Source: Plectonema cf. radiosum LEGE 06105 (lineage in GTDB: Bacteria > Cyanobacteriota > Cyanobacteriia > Cyanobacteriales > Nostocaceae). Taken from it: a DNA stretch of 64,000 bases. Positions 39,426 through 48,277 of the stretch are shown here, in pieces. Each line of letters begins with the position of its first letter. The stretch's first letter is position 1. The stretch spans positions 62,001 to 126,000 of the forward strand of contig NZ_JADEWL010000001.1 in assembly GCF_015207665.1 (NCBI RefSeq), written 5' to 3'. The notes below the pieces were generated by a model, which was not told the origin of the DNA, made no database searches, and saw only the letters and a list, made by a program, of their open reading frames with translations. The translations under genes were made by a program, and so were the position numbers.

Positions 39426-42400
39426 ATGACTATAGTTAAATTTTTATCTAACTTAAAAGGTTTAGGAATTAATGTCTGGGTTGAAGATCAACAGTTGCGT
39501 TATCGTTCTCCCAAGGGAGTAATGACATCAACCCTGAAACAAGAATTAATCGAGCGAAAAACAGAAATCCTGGCTTTTCTCCAAGAAGCTCATATTGCTA
39601 AAGAATCCTCAAACACAGCAATAGTAGCTGTTCCCCGAAAAGGAGACTTACCTTTATCCTTCAGCCAGCAAAGGATGTGGTTTAGCTATCAATTAGATAG
39701 TAACAACCCTTTTTACAATGAAAGTTTCCAAGTGCAAATTACAGGGAAGCTAAATATCCCTGCTTTGGAGAAAAGTATTAATGAAATTGTCCTTCGTCAC
39801 GAAGCTTTACGAACAAGTTTTCCGACTGTAGAAGGAAAACCCTTACAACAGATTAACCCTAGCTTAAGGGTACCTTTACCAGTAATTGACTTCCAAGGTT
39901 TATCAGAAGCAGAGTTACAACAAATTATTAGCAATGAAGCAAGGAAACCTTTTGACCTTAGCAATGATTCTTTGTTACGAACTACTTTACTACACCTTGA
40001 TTCAGAATCCCATGTGCTGATATTAGTCATGCACCACATCATCACAGATGGTTGCTCAATGGGAGTGTTTTTTCAAGAATTATCTGCCTTTTATCAAGAT
40101 ACAATATGTCGCGTCTCTACAAATTTACCAGAATTACCCATCCAATATGCAGACTTTGCAGTTTGGCAACGTCAATGGTTAACTGGGGAGATACTGGAAA
40201 GACAACTAAACTATTGGAAGCAACAGTTAGCTTCAGTTCCACCATTGTTGGAGTTACCAACTGATAAAACTCGTCCTCCCGTACAAACTTATTGTGGAAA
40301 GATAACTCAATTTCAACTTGACCAAAATTTGACCAAACAACTACAAACCCTCAGCCAAAAGTCAGGAACAACTTTGTTTATGACTCTATTGGCGGCTTAC
40401 AGTATTTTACTCTATCGCTATAGTGGTCAAGAGGATATTTGTGTTGGTTCTCCCTTTGCTAACCGCAATCGTCGGGAAATAGAAGCATTAATTGGCTTTT
40501 TTGCTAATACAATAGTTTTACGTACCCAAATTAAAGATAATCCCAGCTTTGCTGAATTCTTACAACAAGTACGACGGGTTGTTTTAGATGCTCACGCACA
40601 TCAAGATGTACCCTTTGAGCAAGTTGTAGAAGTATTACAACCAGAACGCTCTCCCAGTTACAATCCGTTGTTTCAGACGATGTTTGTACTGGAGAATTTT
40701 TCCATAGATACATTCGATTTACCTGATATTTCCTTGACTCCCCAGTTAGTAGAGCGGGGTACATCTCAGTTTGATTTAAGCTTGTCGATGTGGGAAACAC
40801 AAGAGGGACTTAGAGGTTATTGGGAATATAATACTGACTTGTTTGAAAGTACTACGATTGCGAGGATGACAGGTCATTTGCAAACTTTGTTATCAGCGAT
40901 TGTTGCGAATCCCCAGTCTATAATTAGTGAATTACCTATCCTCACAGAAAAAGAACAGCATCAGTTATTAGTTGAGTGGAATTCTAAGCAGAGTGATTTT
41001 CCTCATGACAAATGTATTCATGAGTTGTTTGAGTTACAGGTAGAAAAAACACCATTTGCGATCGCGGTGGAATTTGGCTCTCAAAAACTGACCTACGCAC
41101 AATTAAACATCAAAGCCAACCAACTAGCACATCATCTACAAACTCTGGGTGTAAAACCTGAAGTGCTGGTTGGTTTATGTGTAGAGCGTTCCTTAGAAAT
41201 GGTGGTGGGATTATTGGGAATACTCAAAGCTGGTGGTGCTTATGTTCCCCTAGACCCAAATTATCCCCCAGAGCGTTTAGCGTATATGTTAACTGATTCT
41301 GGGGTGTCGGTGCTACTAACTCAACAGAAGTTAATCAATGCTTTACCTGAAAGTAGTGCAAAAGTAATTTGCTTGGATACAGATTCAATATGTAGAGACG
41401 TTATATGTAACGTCTCTACAGAGGTAAAATCGAATAATTTAGCTTATATAATTTATACTTCGGGTTCTACAGGAAAACCAAAGGGTGTAATGATAGAACA
41501 TCAGTCTTTGGTAAATTTCATTGAAGCCGCAAAGATAGAGTATGAAATCAGTTCCAGGGATAGAATTTTGCAATTTGCATCAATTAGTTTTGATGTAGCA
41601 GCAGAAGAAATTTATACTTTTTTGACCTCTGGTGCAACAGTGGTATTACGCAGCGATGAAATGATCGGTTCTATTGCTAAATTCCTCCAAAACTGCTGGG
41701 AGTTGCAGTTAACGGTATTAGATTTACCCACAGCCTATTGGCATCAATTAACCTCTGAATTAGCAACTACAAATCAAATATTACCGCCATCAGTACGATT
41801 GGTAATTATCGGGGGAGAAGCAGCATTGCCAGAAACATTGAATCTGTGGCAAAATTATGGGTCAAGCAAGCTCACAAAACCTCCCTTATTAATTAATGCT
41901 TACGGTCCGACGGAAGCAACTGTAGAAACAACAATATGTAAATTGTCCGAGTTGCGATCGCCTGACATCAAGGAACACTTACCCATCGGACGACCACTGA
42001 ATAATGTAGAAGTATACATTCTAGATAAATACCTGCAACCAGTTCCTATTGGTGTACCGGGAGAATTGTATATTGGTGGCGCGGGTTTAGCTAGAGGTTA
42101 TTTCAACCATCCAGAGTTAACGGTTGAAAAATTTATTCCAAAACCTTGGGAAAAATCCCAAAGACTCTACAAAACCGGCGATTTAGTTCGTTATTTACCT
42201 GATGGTAATATTACCTTCATTGGTCGAATTGATAACCAAGTTAAAATTCGTGGTTTTCGGATTGAATTAGGAGAAATCGAAACCGCGATCGCCACACATC
42301 CCCAGATCAAAGAAGCTGTAGTTATCGTCCGAGAAGATGAACCAGGGAAAAAGCGTCTTGTTGCTTATGTAGTAGAACAATCCTCAATCCAAAATACATT

Positions 42401-44222
42401 GCGGGACTTCCTCAAACAGAAGTTACCCGACTACATGATACCTAGTCTTTTTGTGACGTTAGATTCATTACCTCTTACCCCCAGTGATAAGGTAGACCGT
42501 CGCGCCCTTCCGGTTCCATTAGTAAATATTGATTCAGAAAACTTTGTTGCTCCCCGTACTAATACTGAAGAAACATTGGCTGTAATTTGGCAGGATGTCT
42601 TAAAGTTAAAACAAGTAAGTATTTATGACAACTTCTTTGAACTGGGTGGAGACTCTATTATCAGTATTCAAATTATCGCTCGCGCTCATCAAGCTGGTTT
42701 AAAACTGACACCAAAACAATTATTTCAATATCAAACTATTGCGGAATTAGCAACAGTTGCTGGTACAGCTACTAATAATCTACAAGCACAACAAGGTTTA
42801 GTGACTGGAGAAATTCCCCTAACCCCAATTCAGCATTGGTTTTTCGAGCAAAATTTTGCTCAACCCCACCACTTCAACCAAGCAATGCTACTGGAAGTAC
42901 CATCTAATATTAAACCAGAGTTATTGCAGCAGGTACTACAGCAGTTGTTGATTCATCATGATGCTTTGCGTCTGCAATATATCCAGCATAATAATTCTCA
43001 ATGGCAGCAAATTAACGGCGATGCTAGCTCTTCTGTACCCTTCGAGGTTGTGGACTTATCAAACCTGACATCAGAAGAACAAAAAATCGCGATCGCGCAA
43101 AAAGCAAACGCACTACAAAGGGTACTAAATCTCTCTACAGGTAACTTAATCCAGGTAATGTTATTCCAGTTGGGTGTCTCTTCACCGGGACGTTTACTGA
43201 TTATTATCCATCACCTCGCTGTTGATGGTGTTTCATGGCGAATTTTACTGGAAGACTTGACAACAGCTTATTACCAAATTTTGCAGGGAGAAAATATCCA
43301 ATTAGTAGCTAAAACTACATCTTTTCAAGATTGGTCATATCGACTCCAAAACTACGCTCAAGAGCAAAAATTAAGATTAGAGTTAAAATACTGGTTGCAA
43401 AATTTTGATACTTTTGCTACTGTTTTACCTGTAGATTATGCTTATGAAAAATCTGCTAACACTGTCGGCAGCAGCAAAATTGTATCTGTATCCCTGAGTA
43501 GGGAACAAACTCGCAATTTATTGCAAGATGTGCCTTCAATTTATAACACCCAAATTAATGATGTATTGCTTACTGCCTTAGTGCAAACCTTTGCTCAGTG
43601 GGGTGGTTGTAATTCTTTACTCGTTGACTTAGAAGGTCATGGAAGAGAAGATTTATTTGAGGATGTGGATTTATCCCGCACCCTAGGGTGGTTTACTAGT
43701 GTGTTCCCTGTTCGATTAAAACTAGAAGACTCAATCCATTCTGGAGAAGCTCTCAAATCAATTAAAGAACAACTGCGAGAAATTCCCCAACGAGGTATTG
43801 GCTATGGCATTTTGCGCTATCTCAGTCACGATCAGACTATCTGCGAACAATTACAAGCACTTCCCCAAGCCGAGATAAGTTTTAATTACTTGGGTCAATT
43901 TGACCAAACACAGTTCGGTGATGGGTGGAAATTTGCTCAAGAGTCGAATGGTGAGATTCATAGTCCTTTAGGACAGCGCTCTCATTTATTAGAAATAGAT
44001 GGGTTAATTATTAACGGTAGACTGCAATTGGATTGGAGGTATAGCCAAAATATTCATAGACAGTCTAGCGTAGAAAATTTAGCTAATTATTATCTACAAG
44101 CTCTAGAAGCAATTATCGCTCATTGCCTGTGCAAAGAAGCAGGAGGATATACTCCTTCAGATTTTCCAGAAGCAGGATTAAGTCAAGATGAGCTTGATGC
44201 ATTGCTGTCAATCCTTGATTGA
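39426..44222 (+). CDS. NRPS 1: docking-C-A-PCP-E module
   Basis: 1598 residues. An N-terminal TubC-type docking domain covers residues 1-55 (FLSNLKGLGINVWVEDQQLRY-like). Condensation runs about 70-500 with intact MHHIITDG. Adenylation runs about 520-1020 with YTSGSTGKPKG, NAYGPTE, YKTGDLVRY and GDKVDRR-type end. PCP has GGDSIIS (Ser1077). A C-terminal epimerisation domain (about 1125-1570) has IIHHLAVDG. The residue is thus delivered as the D-form. The hand-read binding-pocket code is D-V-E-D-I-G-A-V-E-K; acidic positions 239 and 278 suggest a basic side chain. Two palindrome-derived segments lie in frame (near 40101 and 41391). It should condense its residue with the glyceryl starter. Confidence 0.93.
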   Translation: MTIVKFLSNLKGLGINVWVEDQQLRYRSPKGVMTSTLKQELIERKTEILAFLQEAHIAKESSNTAIVAVPRKGDLPLSFSQQRMWFSYQLDSNNPFYNESFQVQITGKLNIPALEKSINEIVLRHEALRTSFPTVEGKPLQQINPSLRVPLPVIDFQGLSEAELQQIISNEARKPFDLSNDSLLRTTLLHLDSESHVLILVMHHIITDGCSMGVFFQELSAFYQDTICRVSTNLPELPIQYADFAVWQRQWLTGEILERQLNYWKQQLASVPPLLELPTDKTRPPVQTYCGKITQFQLDQNLTKQLQTLSQKSGTTLFMTLLAAYSILLYRYSGQEDICVGSPFANRNRREIEALIGFFANTIVLRTQIKDNPSFAEFLQQVRRVVLDAHAHQDVPFEQVVEVLQPERSPSYNPLFQTMFVLENFSIDTFDLPDISLTPQLVERGTSQFDLSLSMWETQEGLRGYWEYNTDLFESTTIARMTGHLQTLLSAIVANPQSIISELPILTEKEQHQLLVEWNSKQSDFPHDKCIHELFELQVEKTPFAIAVEFGSQKLTYAQLNIKANQLAHHLQTLGVKPEVLVGLCVERSLEMVVGLLGILKAGGAYVPLDPNYPPERLAYMLTDSGVSVLLTQQKLINALPESSAKVICLDTDSICRDVICNVSTEVKSNNLAYIIYTSGSTGKPKGVMIEHQSLVNFIEAAKIEYEISSRDRILQFASISFDVAAEEIYTFLTSGATVVLRSDEMIGSIAKFLQNCWELQLTVLDLPTAYWHQLTSELATTNQILPPSVRLVIIGGEAALPETLNLWQNYGSSKLTKPPLLINAYGPTEATVETTICKLSELRSPDIKEHLPIGRPLNNVEVYILDKYLQPVPIGVPGELYIGGAGLARGYFNHPELTVEKFIPKPWEKSQRLYKTGDLVRYLPDGNITFIGRIDNQVKIRGFRIELGEIETAIATHPQIKEAVVIVREDEPGKKRLVAYVVEQSSIQNTLRDFLKQKLPDYMIPSLFVTLDSLPLTPSDKVDRRALPVPLVNIDSENFVAPRTNTEETLAVIWQDVLKLKQVSIYDNFFELGGDSIISIQIIARAHQAGLKLTPKQLFQYQTIAELATVAGTATNNLQAQQGLVTGEIPLTPIQHWFFEQNFAQPHHFNQAMLLEVPSNIKPELLQQVLQQLLIHHDALRLQYIQHNNSQWQQINGDASSSVPFEVVDLSNLTSEEQKIAIAQKANALQRVLNLSTGNLIQVMLFQLGVSSPGRLLIIIHHLAVDGVSWRILLEDLTTAYYQILQGENIQLVAKTTSFQDWSYRLQNYAQEQKLRLELKYWLQNFDTFATVLPVDYAYEKSANTVGSSKIVSVSLSREQTRNLLQDVPSIYNTQINDVLLTALVQTFAQWGGCNSLLVDLEGHGREDLFEDVDLSRTLGWFTSVFPVRLKLEDSIHSGEALKSIKEQLREIPQRGIGYGILRYLSHDQTICEQLQALPQAEISFNYLGQFDQTQFGDGWKFAQESNGEIHSPLGQRSHLLEIDGLIINGRLQLDWRYSQNIHRQSSVENLANYYLQALEAIIAHCLCKEAGGYTPSDFPEAGLSQDELDALLSILD
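40101..40122. repeat. Half palindrome inside NRPS 1 condensation domain
   Basis: acaatatgtcgcgtctctac, one arm of the gtagagacg palindrome family, translated as TICRVST just before LPELPIQYADFA. The insert sits in a variable loop between conserved C-domain motifs. Confidence 0.55.
41391..41420. repeat. In-frame gtagagacg palindrome inside NRPS 1 adenylation domain
   Basis: 30-bp near-perfect palindrome (arms tgtagagacgtta and taacgtctctaca) read through as CRDVICNVST, in the loop just before the A3 motif. The same palindrome type is intergenic at 9676 and 44918. Confidence 0.8.
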
Positions 44223-44276
44223 TAAAGTCAGCCTTCTTACTGTAAGCCCCTGTCTAATCGCTGAAGTCCTCAGAGG

Positions 44277-44467
44277 ACTACTAGTACTTGATTGCATTAG
44301 TTTTGCTGGGTTAAATATTTGTAGTGGGAGCGTCTCGCTCCCTGGTAGTAGCTAGCGAGCTAGATGCCACCAGCGAGCTTTCCGGTATGCCCCTCCGGGG
44401 CAGGCTACGCCAACGCACTACGAATTTCTTACCCATCATAATTAATGAAAAGGACCACTAGTAGTCC
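44277..44467. mobile_element. MITE-like element, copy 1 of a perfect 191-bp direct repeat
   Basis: Ends agtacttgattgcattagtt and aattaatgaaaaggaccact are imperfect inverted copies, both set in actagta. The interior is a set of nested stems (gtagtgggagcg, gcgagcta, cccctccgggg). It is identical to 44557-44747. Confidence 0.75.
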
Positions 44468-44563
44468 ATTGCATTAAATTTGATGGGTAACGCGCTCGTT
44501 ACAATCAGCGAGCGGGACGCTCGCACTACTTCTACCCCTCAGAACTAATGAAATGAACTACTA
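44461..44563. mobile_element. Short MITE-like element between the two 191-bp copies
   Basis: Left end agtccattgcattaaatttg and right end agaactaatgaaatgaacta are inverted relatives of the same termini. The centre carries a cgctcgtt/agcgagcgg stem. Confidence 0.65.
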
Positions 44564-44747
44564 GTACTTGATTGCATTAGTTTTGCTGGGTTAAATATTT
44601 GTAGTGGGAGCGTCTCGCTCCCTGGTAGTAGCTAGCGAGCTAGATGCCACCAGCGAGCTTTCCGGTATGCCCCTCCGGGGCAGGCTACGCCAACGCACTA
44701 CGAATTTCTTACCCATCATAATTAATGAAAAGGACCACTAGTAGTCC
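44557..44747. mobile_element. MITE-like element, copy 2 of the 191-bp direct repeat
   Basis: Base-for-base identical to 44277-44467, offset 280 bp. Perfect identity implies a recent duplication or gene-conversion event. Confidence 0.75.
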
Positions 44748-44875
44748 GCCACATTAATTTTGAGGGGTATTACTTCAGTCCTATTTATAGGACTTTCGCT
44801 ATTAGACAGGGACTTACAGTCCCTGGCGAGTTGGATACCCACCCCTCAAAACTTGTGTGGTCAAGTACTAGTGGT
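44741..44875. mobile_element. MITE-like element with cacatta-type termini
   Basis: Left end agtccgccacattaattttg (then aggggt) and right end acccctcaaaacttgtgtgg form an inverted pair, with actagta/actagtg at both junctions. The termini match the pair of elements upstream of recG. Confidence 0.65.
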
Positions 44876-44917
44876 TTATGTCATAAATTCTGACGGGTTC
44901 GTTTATTGTCGAAACCA

Positions 44918-44947
44918 TGTAGAGACGCGATATATCGCGTCTCTACA
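44918..44947. repeat. Perfect 30-bp gtagagacg palindrome
   Basis: tgtagagacgcgata followed by its exact reverse complement, 42 bp upstream of the NRPS 2 ATG. It lies in a solo left-end fragment of the MITE-like family that starts near 44869. Confidence 0.85.
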
Positions 44948-44989
44948 ACCTTCCTCCCTATATTTCTCAAAAAATAACTGGTAACTGAA

Positions 44990-47900
44990 ATGACACTTAA
45001 CGTTCCAGAAAATAAAAGTAAAAATATTGAATCCATTTACTCGCTTTCTCCAATGCAGGAAGGTTTGCTCTTCCATACCCTTTACGAAGGAGAATCGGGT
45101 GTTTACTTCGAGCAACTGAGCTTTAATCTGAGTGGAAACTTAAATGTTACTGTCTTTGAACAAGCTTGGCAACGAGTAGTGGAACGACATCCAGTATTAC
45201 GTACTCTTTTTGTATGGGAAAATAGTAAAAAACCACTGCAAGTAGTACGCAAAAAGGTAAATCTACCTTGGGCTAATTATGACTGGCGAAATTTATCAGC
45301 AGTTGAGCAAGAAGAAAAATTTCAAACCTTTCTACAAGTAGATAGAGATAAGGGTTTTGAACTTGACAAAGCACCACTGATGCGGAACACCTTAATTCGA
45401 TTGAGCGAGCAAACTTATAAATTTATCTGGAGTTCTCATCACCTGTTAACGGATGGTTGGTGTCTACCGATTATCCTTAAAGAGGTCTTTACTTTTTACG
45501 AAGCATTGAATAAAGGCGAAGATTTATACTTACCTTCTCTGCGTCCCTACAAAGACTATATTAATTGGCTGCAAAAGCAAGATTTCTCTACAGCAAAAGC
45601 ATTTTGGCAACAAACACTCCAAGGTTTTACTGCTTCTACTCCCTTGGTTGTAGACCAAGTGGTACAGCTTTCTTCACAACATAAAAGCACTTACCAAGAA
45701 CAGCATCTACGATTATCAGAAAAGACTACCAGCGCTCTCAAATCTTTAGTAAAGCAACATCATCTCACCCTTTCTACCTTATTGCAAGGAATTTGGGCAT
45801 TGCTACTCAGTCGTTATAGTGGTGAGTCGGATGTAATATTTGGCGCTACCGTATCCGGTCGCCCTCCCACTTTGTCCGGTGTAGAATCTATGGTTGGGCT
45901 ATTTATTAATACCTTACCTGTACGTGTGCAAGTGTCGGGCGATACAGAACTATTTAAATGGTTAGAACAGTTACAGTCACAGCATTTGGAACGAGAACAA
46001 TATTCATGGTATCCCCTGGTCGAAATCCAGCGCTTCAGTGAAATACCTGGAGGAAGACCTTTATTTGAAAGTCTTGTAGTGTTTGAAAATTATCCTGTAG
46101 GTTCTTCCTTACTAGAAGACACAGCAGGTTTAGAAATTGACCAAATAAAATCCTACGAACGCACAAATTATCCTCTGACATTGGTAGTAATACCGGGGGA
46201 AGAATTGTTAGTGCGAATGCTTTACGATTGTAGTCGTTTCGATGCAGATACTATTACTAGGATGGGGAATCACTTCCTGACTTTGTTAGAGGGAGTGGTT
46301 ATAAATCCAACAAGTCAATTACAAGACTTATCTTTGATCACTGAAGTAGAACGACATCAGTTATTAGTGGAATGGAATGACACCCATACAAAATATCCTG
46401 ACAAATGTATTCATCAGTTGTTTTCAGAACAAGTACAACGCACTCCTCAAAACATAGCGCTACAGTTTGATTGCGAAACATTAACTTACGAACAATTGAA
46501 TAATCGCGCTAATCAGTTAGCAGATTATTTAATTACTTTAGGTGTCAAACCAGATGTGTTAGTTGGTTTGTGTGTAGAGCGTTCTATAGATATGGTTGTG
46601 GGGTTGTTAGCAATTCTGAAAGCTGGTGGAGCTTATGTACCCCTAGATCCAAGCTATCCTCAAGAACGCTTGGCTTATATGTTGAGTGATTCTCAAGCGT
46701 CGGTATTGCTGACTCAAAATTCATTTCTCGACTATTTACCCAAACACGAAAAAGTAGTTTGTTTGGATAAAGATATGATTACAGTTCCCTTTCTGGAGGA
46801 AATATCTAATATATCTACAGATGTAAAACCGGAAAATTTAGCTTACGTAATTTACACTTCTGGTTCCACTGGTAAACCCAAGGGAGTGGCGATGAGTAAC
46901 CGTTCCCTAGTTAACTTATTAATGTGGCAAATTGAAAATGGAATTGCTAATCGGGATGCCAAAACCCTGCAATTTTCACCGATAAGTTTTGATGTCTCCT
47001 TCCAAGAAATTTTCTCTACCTTGTGCGCTGGTGGGACATTAGTTTTAATTCCCGATGATGTGAGACGAGATGCGATCGCTTTATTAAAGTTACTCACAGA
47101 ACAAAAGATTGAAAGATTATTTCTACCTTTTGTTGCTTTACAGCAGTTAGCTGAGGTTGCTGCTAGTAGCGATTATTTACCTGTGAGTTTACGGGAAATT
47201 ATTACCGCAGGGGAACAGTTGCAAATGACAACTGCTCTGACTAACTTTTTGACAAGGCTCCCTAATTGCACACTCCAAAATCAATATGGACCATCAGAAA
47301 CTCATGTAGTCACAGCTTTTACCTTAGAACCGAATGCTGATACTCAAAAATTTTCAAGCCTTCCTCCCATTGGTCGTCCTATTGCTAACACACAGATATA
47401 CATTCTCAACTCTCATCACCAACCCGTACCCATTAATGTTCCAGGAGAACTATATATTGGGGGTGTTGGTTTAGCCAGGGAATATCTCAACCGTTCAGAT
47501 TTAACTACCGAAAAGTTTGTTCCCAATCCGTTTGTTGAAACAAGTAGGGGACACAGAGAAAGCCCAACGCCTAAATTATACAAAACAGGTGATTTAGCAC
47601 GTTATTTACCTGATGGTAATATTGAATTCCTGGGACGAATTGATAATCAAGTAAAAATACGAGGTTTCCGCATTGAGTTGGGAGAGATAGAAACTGCACT
47701 GACAGCACATCCACAAATATCGGAAGCAGTAGTTATGCTTCGAGAAGATGAACCAAACAAAAAACGTCTTGTTGGCTATATCGTAATCCAAAATCCAAAA
47801 TCTAAAATCCAAAATATATTACGGGACTTTCTCAAACAGGAATTACCCGAATACATGGTGCCTAGTGTTTTTGTATTTTTAGATGCTTTACCTTTGACTC

Positions 47901-48277
47901 CTAGCGGTAAGATAGACCGTCGTAGACTACCTGTTCCTTCTGTAAGCCATGACCTAGAAAGTTTTGTCCCACCCCGTACTCCTACTGAGGAAAATTTGGC
48001 ACAAATTTGGCAGGAAGTTTTAGGATTAGAGCAAGTAAGCATTCACGATAACTTCTTTGAATGCGGAGGACATTCTTTACTCGCAACTCAAGTAATTTCC
48101 CGGTTGCGCCAGAATTGGAAAATAGAATTACCCCTACGTCGTTTGTTTGAAAAACCGACTGTAGCTCAACTAGCTGCGAGTATTGACCTTCTGCTGTCAA
48201 CAGCGCAAAAACTCACAGAAGCATCTCCTAGCCATTTATTAGAAAACCAAGCAGAACGGGAAGAAATTGAACTGTGA
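44990..48277 (+). CDS. NRPS 2: C-A-PCP module, proline-like specificity
   Basis: 1095 residues. The C domain starts almost at once (IYSLSPMQEGLLFHTLYEGESG), the signature of condensation domains that accept a D-residue from an upstream epimerisation module; its HHLLTDG is intact. Adenylation covers about 460-960 with YTSGSTGKPKG and YKTGDLARY. The hand-read pocket code D-V-Q-F-I-A-Q-V-V-K is close to known proline codes (DVQFIAHVVK type, differing at position 322). PCP has GGHSLLAT (Ser1029). A heptamer-encoded linker (IQNPKSKIQN) lies near residue 935. The stop overlaps the NRPS 3 GTG by four bases, indicating coupled translation. Confidence 0.93.
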   Translation: MTLNVPENKSKNIESIYSLSPMQEGLLFHTLYEGESGVYFEQLSFNLSGNLNVTVFEQAWQRVVERHPVLRTLFVWENSKKPLQVVRKKVNLPWANYDWRNLSAVEQEEKFQTFLQVDRDKGFELDKAPLMRNTLIRLSEQTYKFIWSSHHLLTDGWCLPIILKEVFTFYEALNKGEDLYLPSLRPYKDYINWLQKQDFSTAKAFWQQTLQGFTASTPLVVDQVVQLSSQHKSTYQEQHLRLSEKTTSALKSLVKQHHLTLSTLLQGIWALLLSRYSGESDVIFGATVSGRPPTLSGVESMVGLFINTLPVRVQVSGDTELFKWLEQLQSQHLEREQYSWYPLVEIQRFSEIPGGRPLFESLVVFENYPVGSSLLEDTAGLEIDQIKSYERTNYPLTLVVIPGEELLVRMLYDCSRFDADTITRMGNHFLTLLEGVVINPTSQLQDLSLITEVERHQLLVEWNDTHTKYPDKCIHQLFSEQVQRTPQNIALQFDCETLTYEQLNNRANQLADYLITLGVKPDVLVGLCVERSIDMVVGLLAILKAGGAYVPLDPSYPQERLAYMLSDSQASVLLTQNSFLDYLPKHEKVVCLDKDMITVPFLEEISNISTDVKPENLAYVIYTSGSTGKPKGVAMSNRSLVNLLMWQIENGIANRDAKTLQFSPISFDVSFQEIFSTLCAGGTLVLIPDDVRRDAIALLKLLTEQKIERLFLPFVALQQLAEVAASSDYLPVSLREIITAGEQLQMTTALTNFLTRLPNCTLQNQYGPSETHVVTAFTLEPNADTQKFSSLPPIGRPIANTQIYILNSHHQPVPINVPGELYIGGVGLAREYLNRSDLTTEKFVPNPFVETSRGHRESPTPKLYKTGDLARYLPDGNIEFLGRIDNQVKIRGFRIELGEIETALTAHPQISEAVVMLREDEPNKKRLVGYIVIQNPKSKIQNILRDFLKQELPEYMVPSVFVFLDALPLTPSGKIDRRRLPVPSVSHDLESFVPPRTPTEENLAQIWQEVLGLEQVSIHDNFFECGGHSLLATQVISRLRQNWKIELPLRRLFEKPTVAQLAASIDLLLSTAQKLTEASPSHLLENQAEREEIEL
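47785..47815. repeat. In-frame heptamer STRR inside NRPS 2
   Basis: aatccaa repeated about four times (one aatctaa variant) and translated in three phases as IQNPKSKIQN, just before LRDFLKQELPEYM near the end of the A domain. NRPS 1 and NRPS 3 have only one unit here. Confidence 0.75.

Larger units (their letters stand above)
44223..44989. other. Spacer between NRPS 1 and NRPS 2 filled by repeat elements
   Basis: 767 bp almost wholly made of MITE-like elements and a palindrome, listed separately. There is no supported gene; open frames here, such as 44760-44984, are repeat sequence. Whether NRPS 2 and 3 have their own promoter or are read through from NRPS 1 cannot be told. Confidence 0.6.

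Noticed and set aside
44760-44984. 74-codon frame between NRPS 1 and NRPS 2
   Set aside because: Lies wholly within MITE-like and palindrome repeat sequence.
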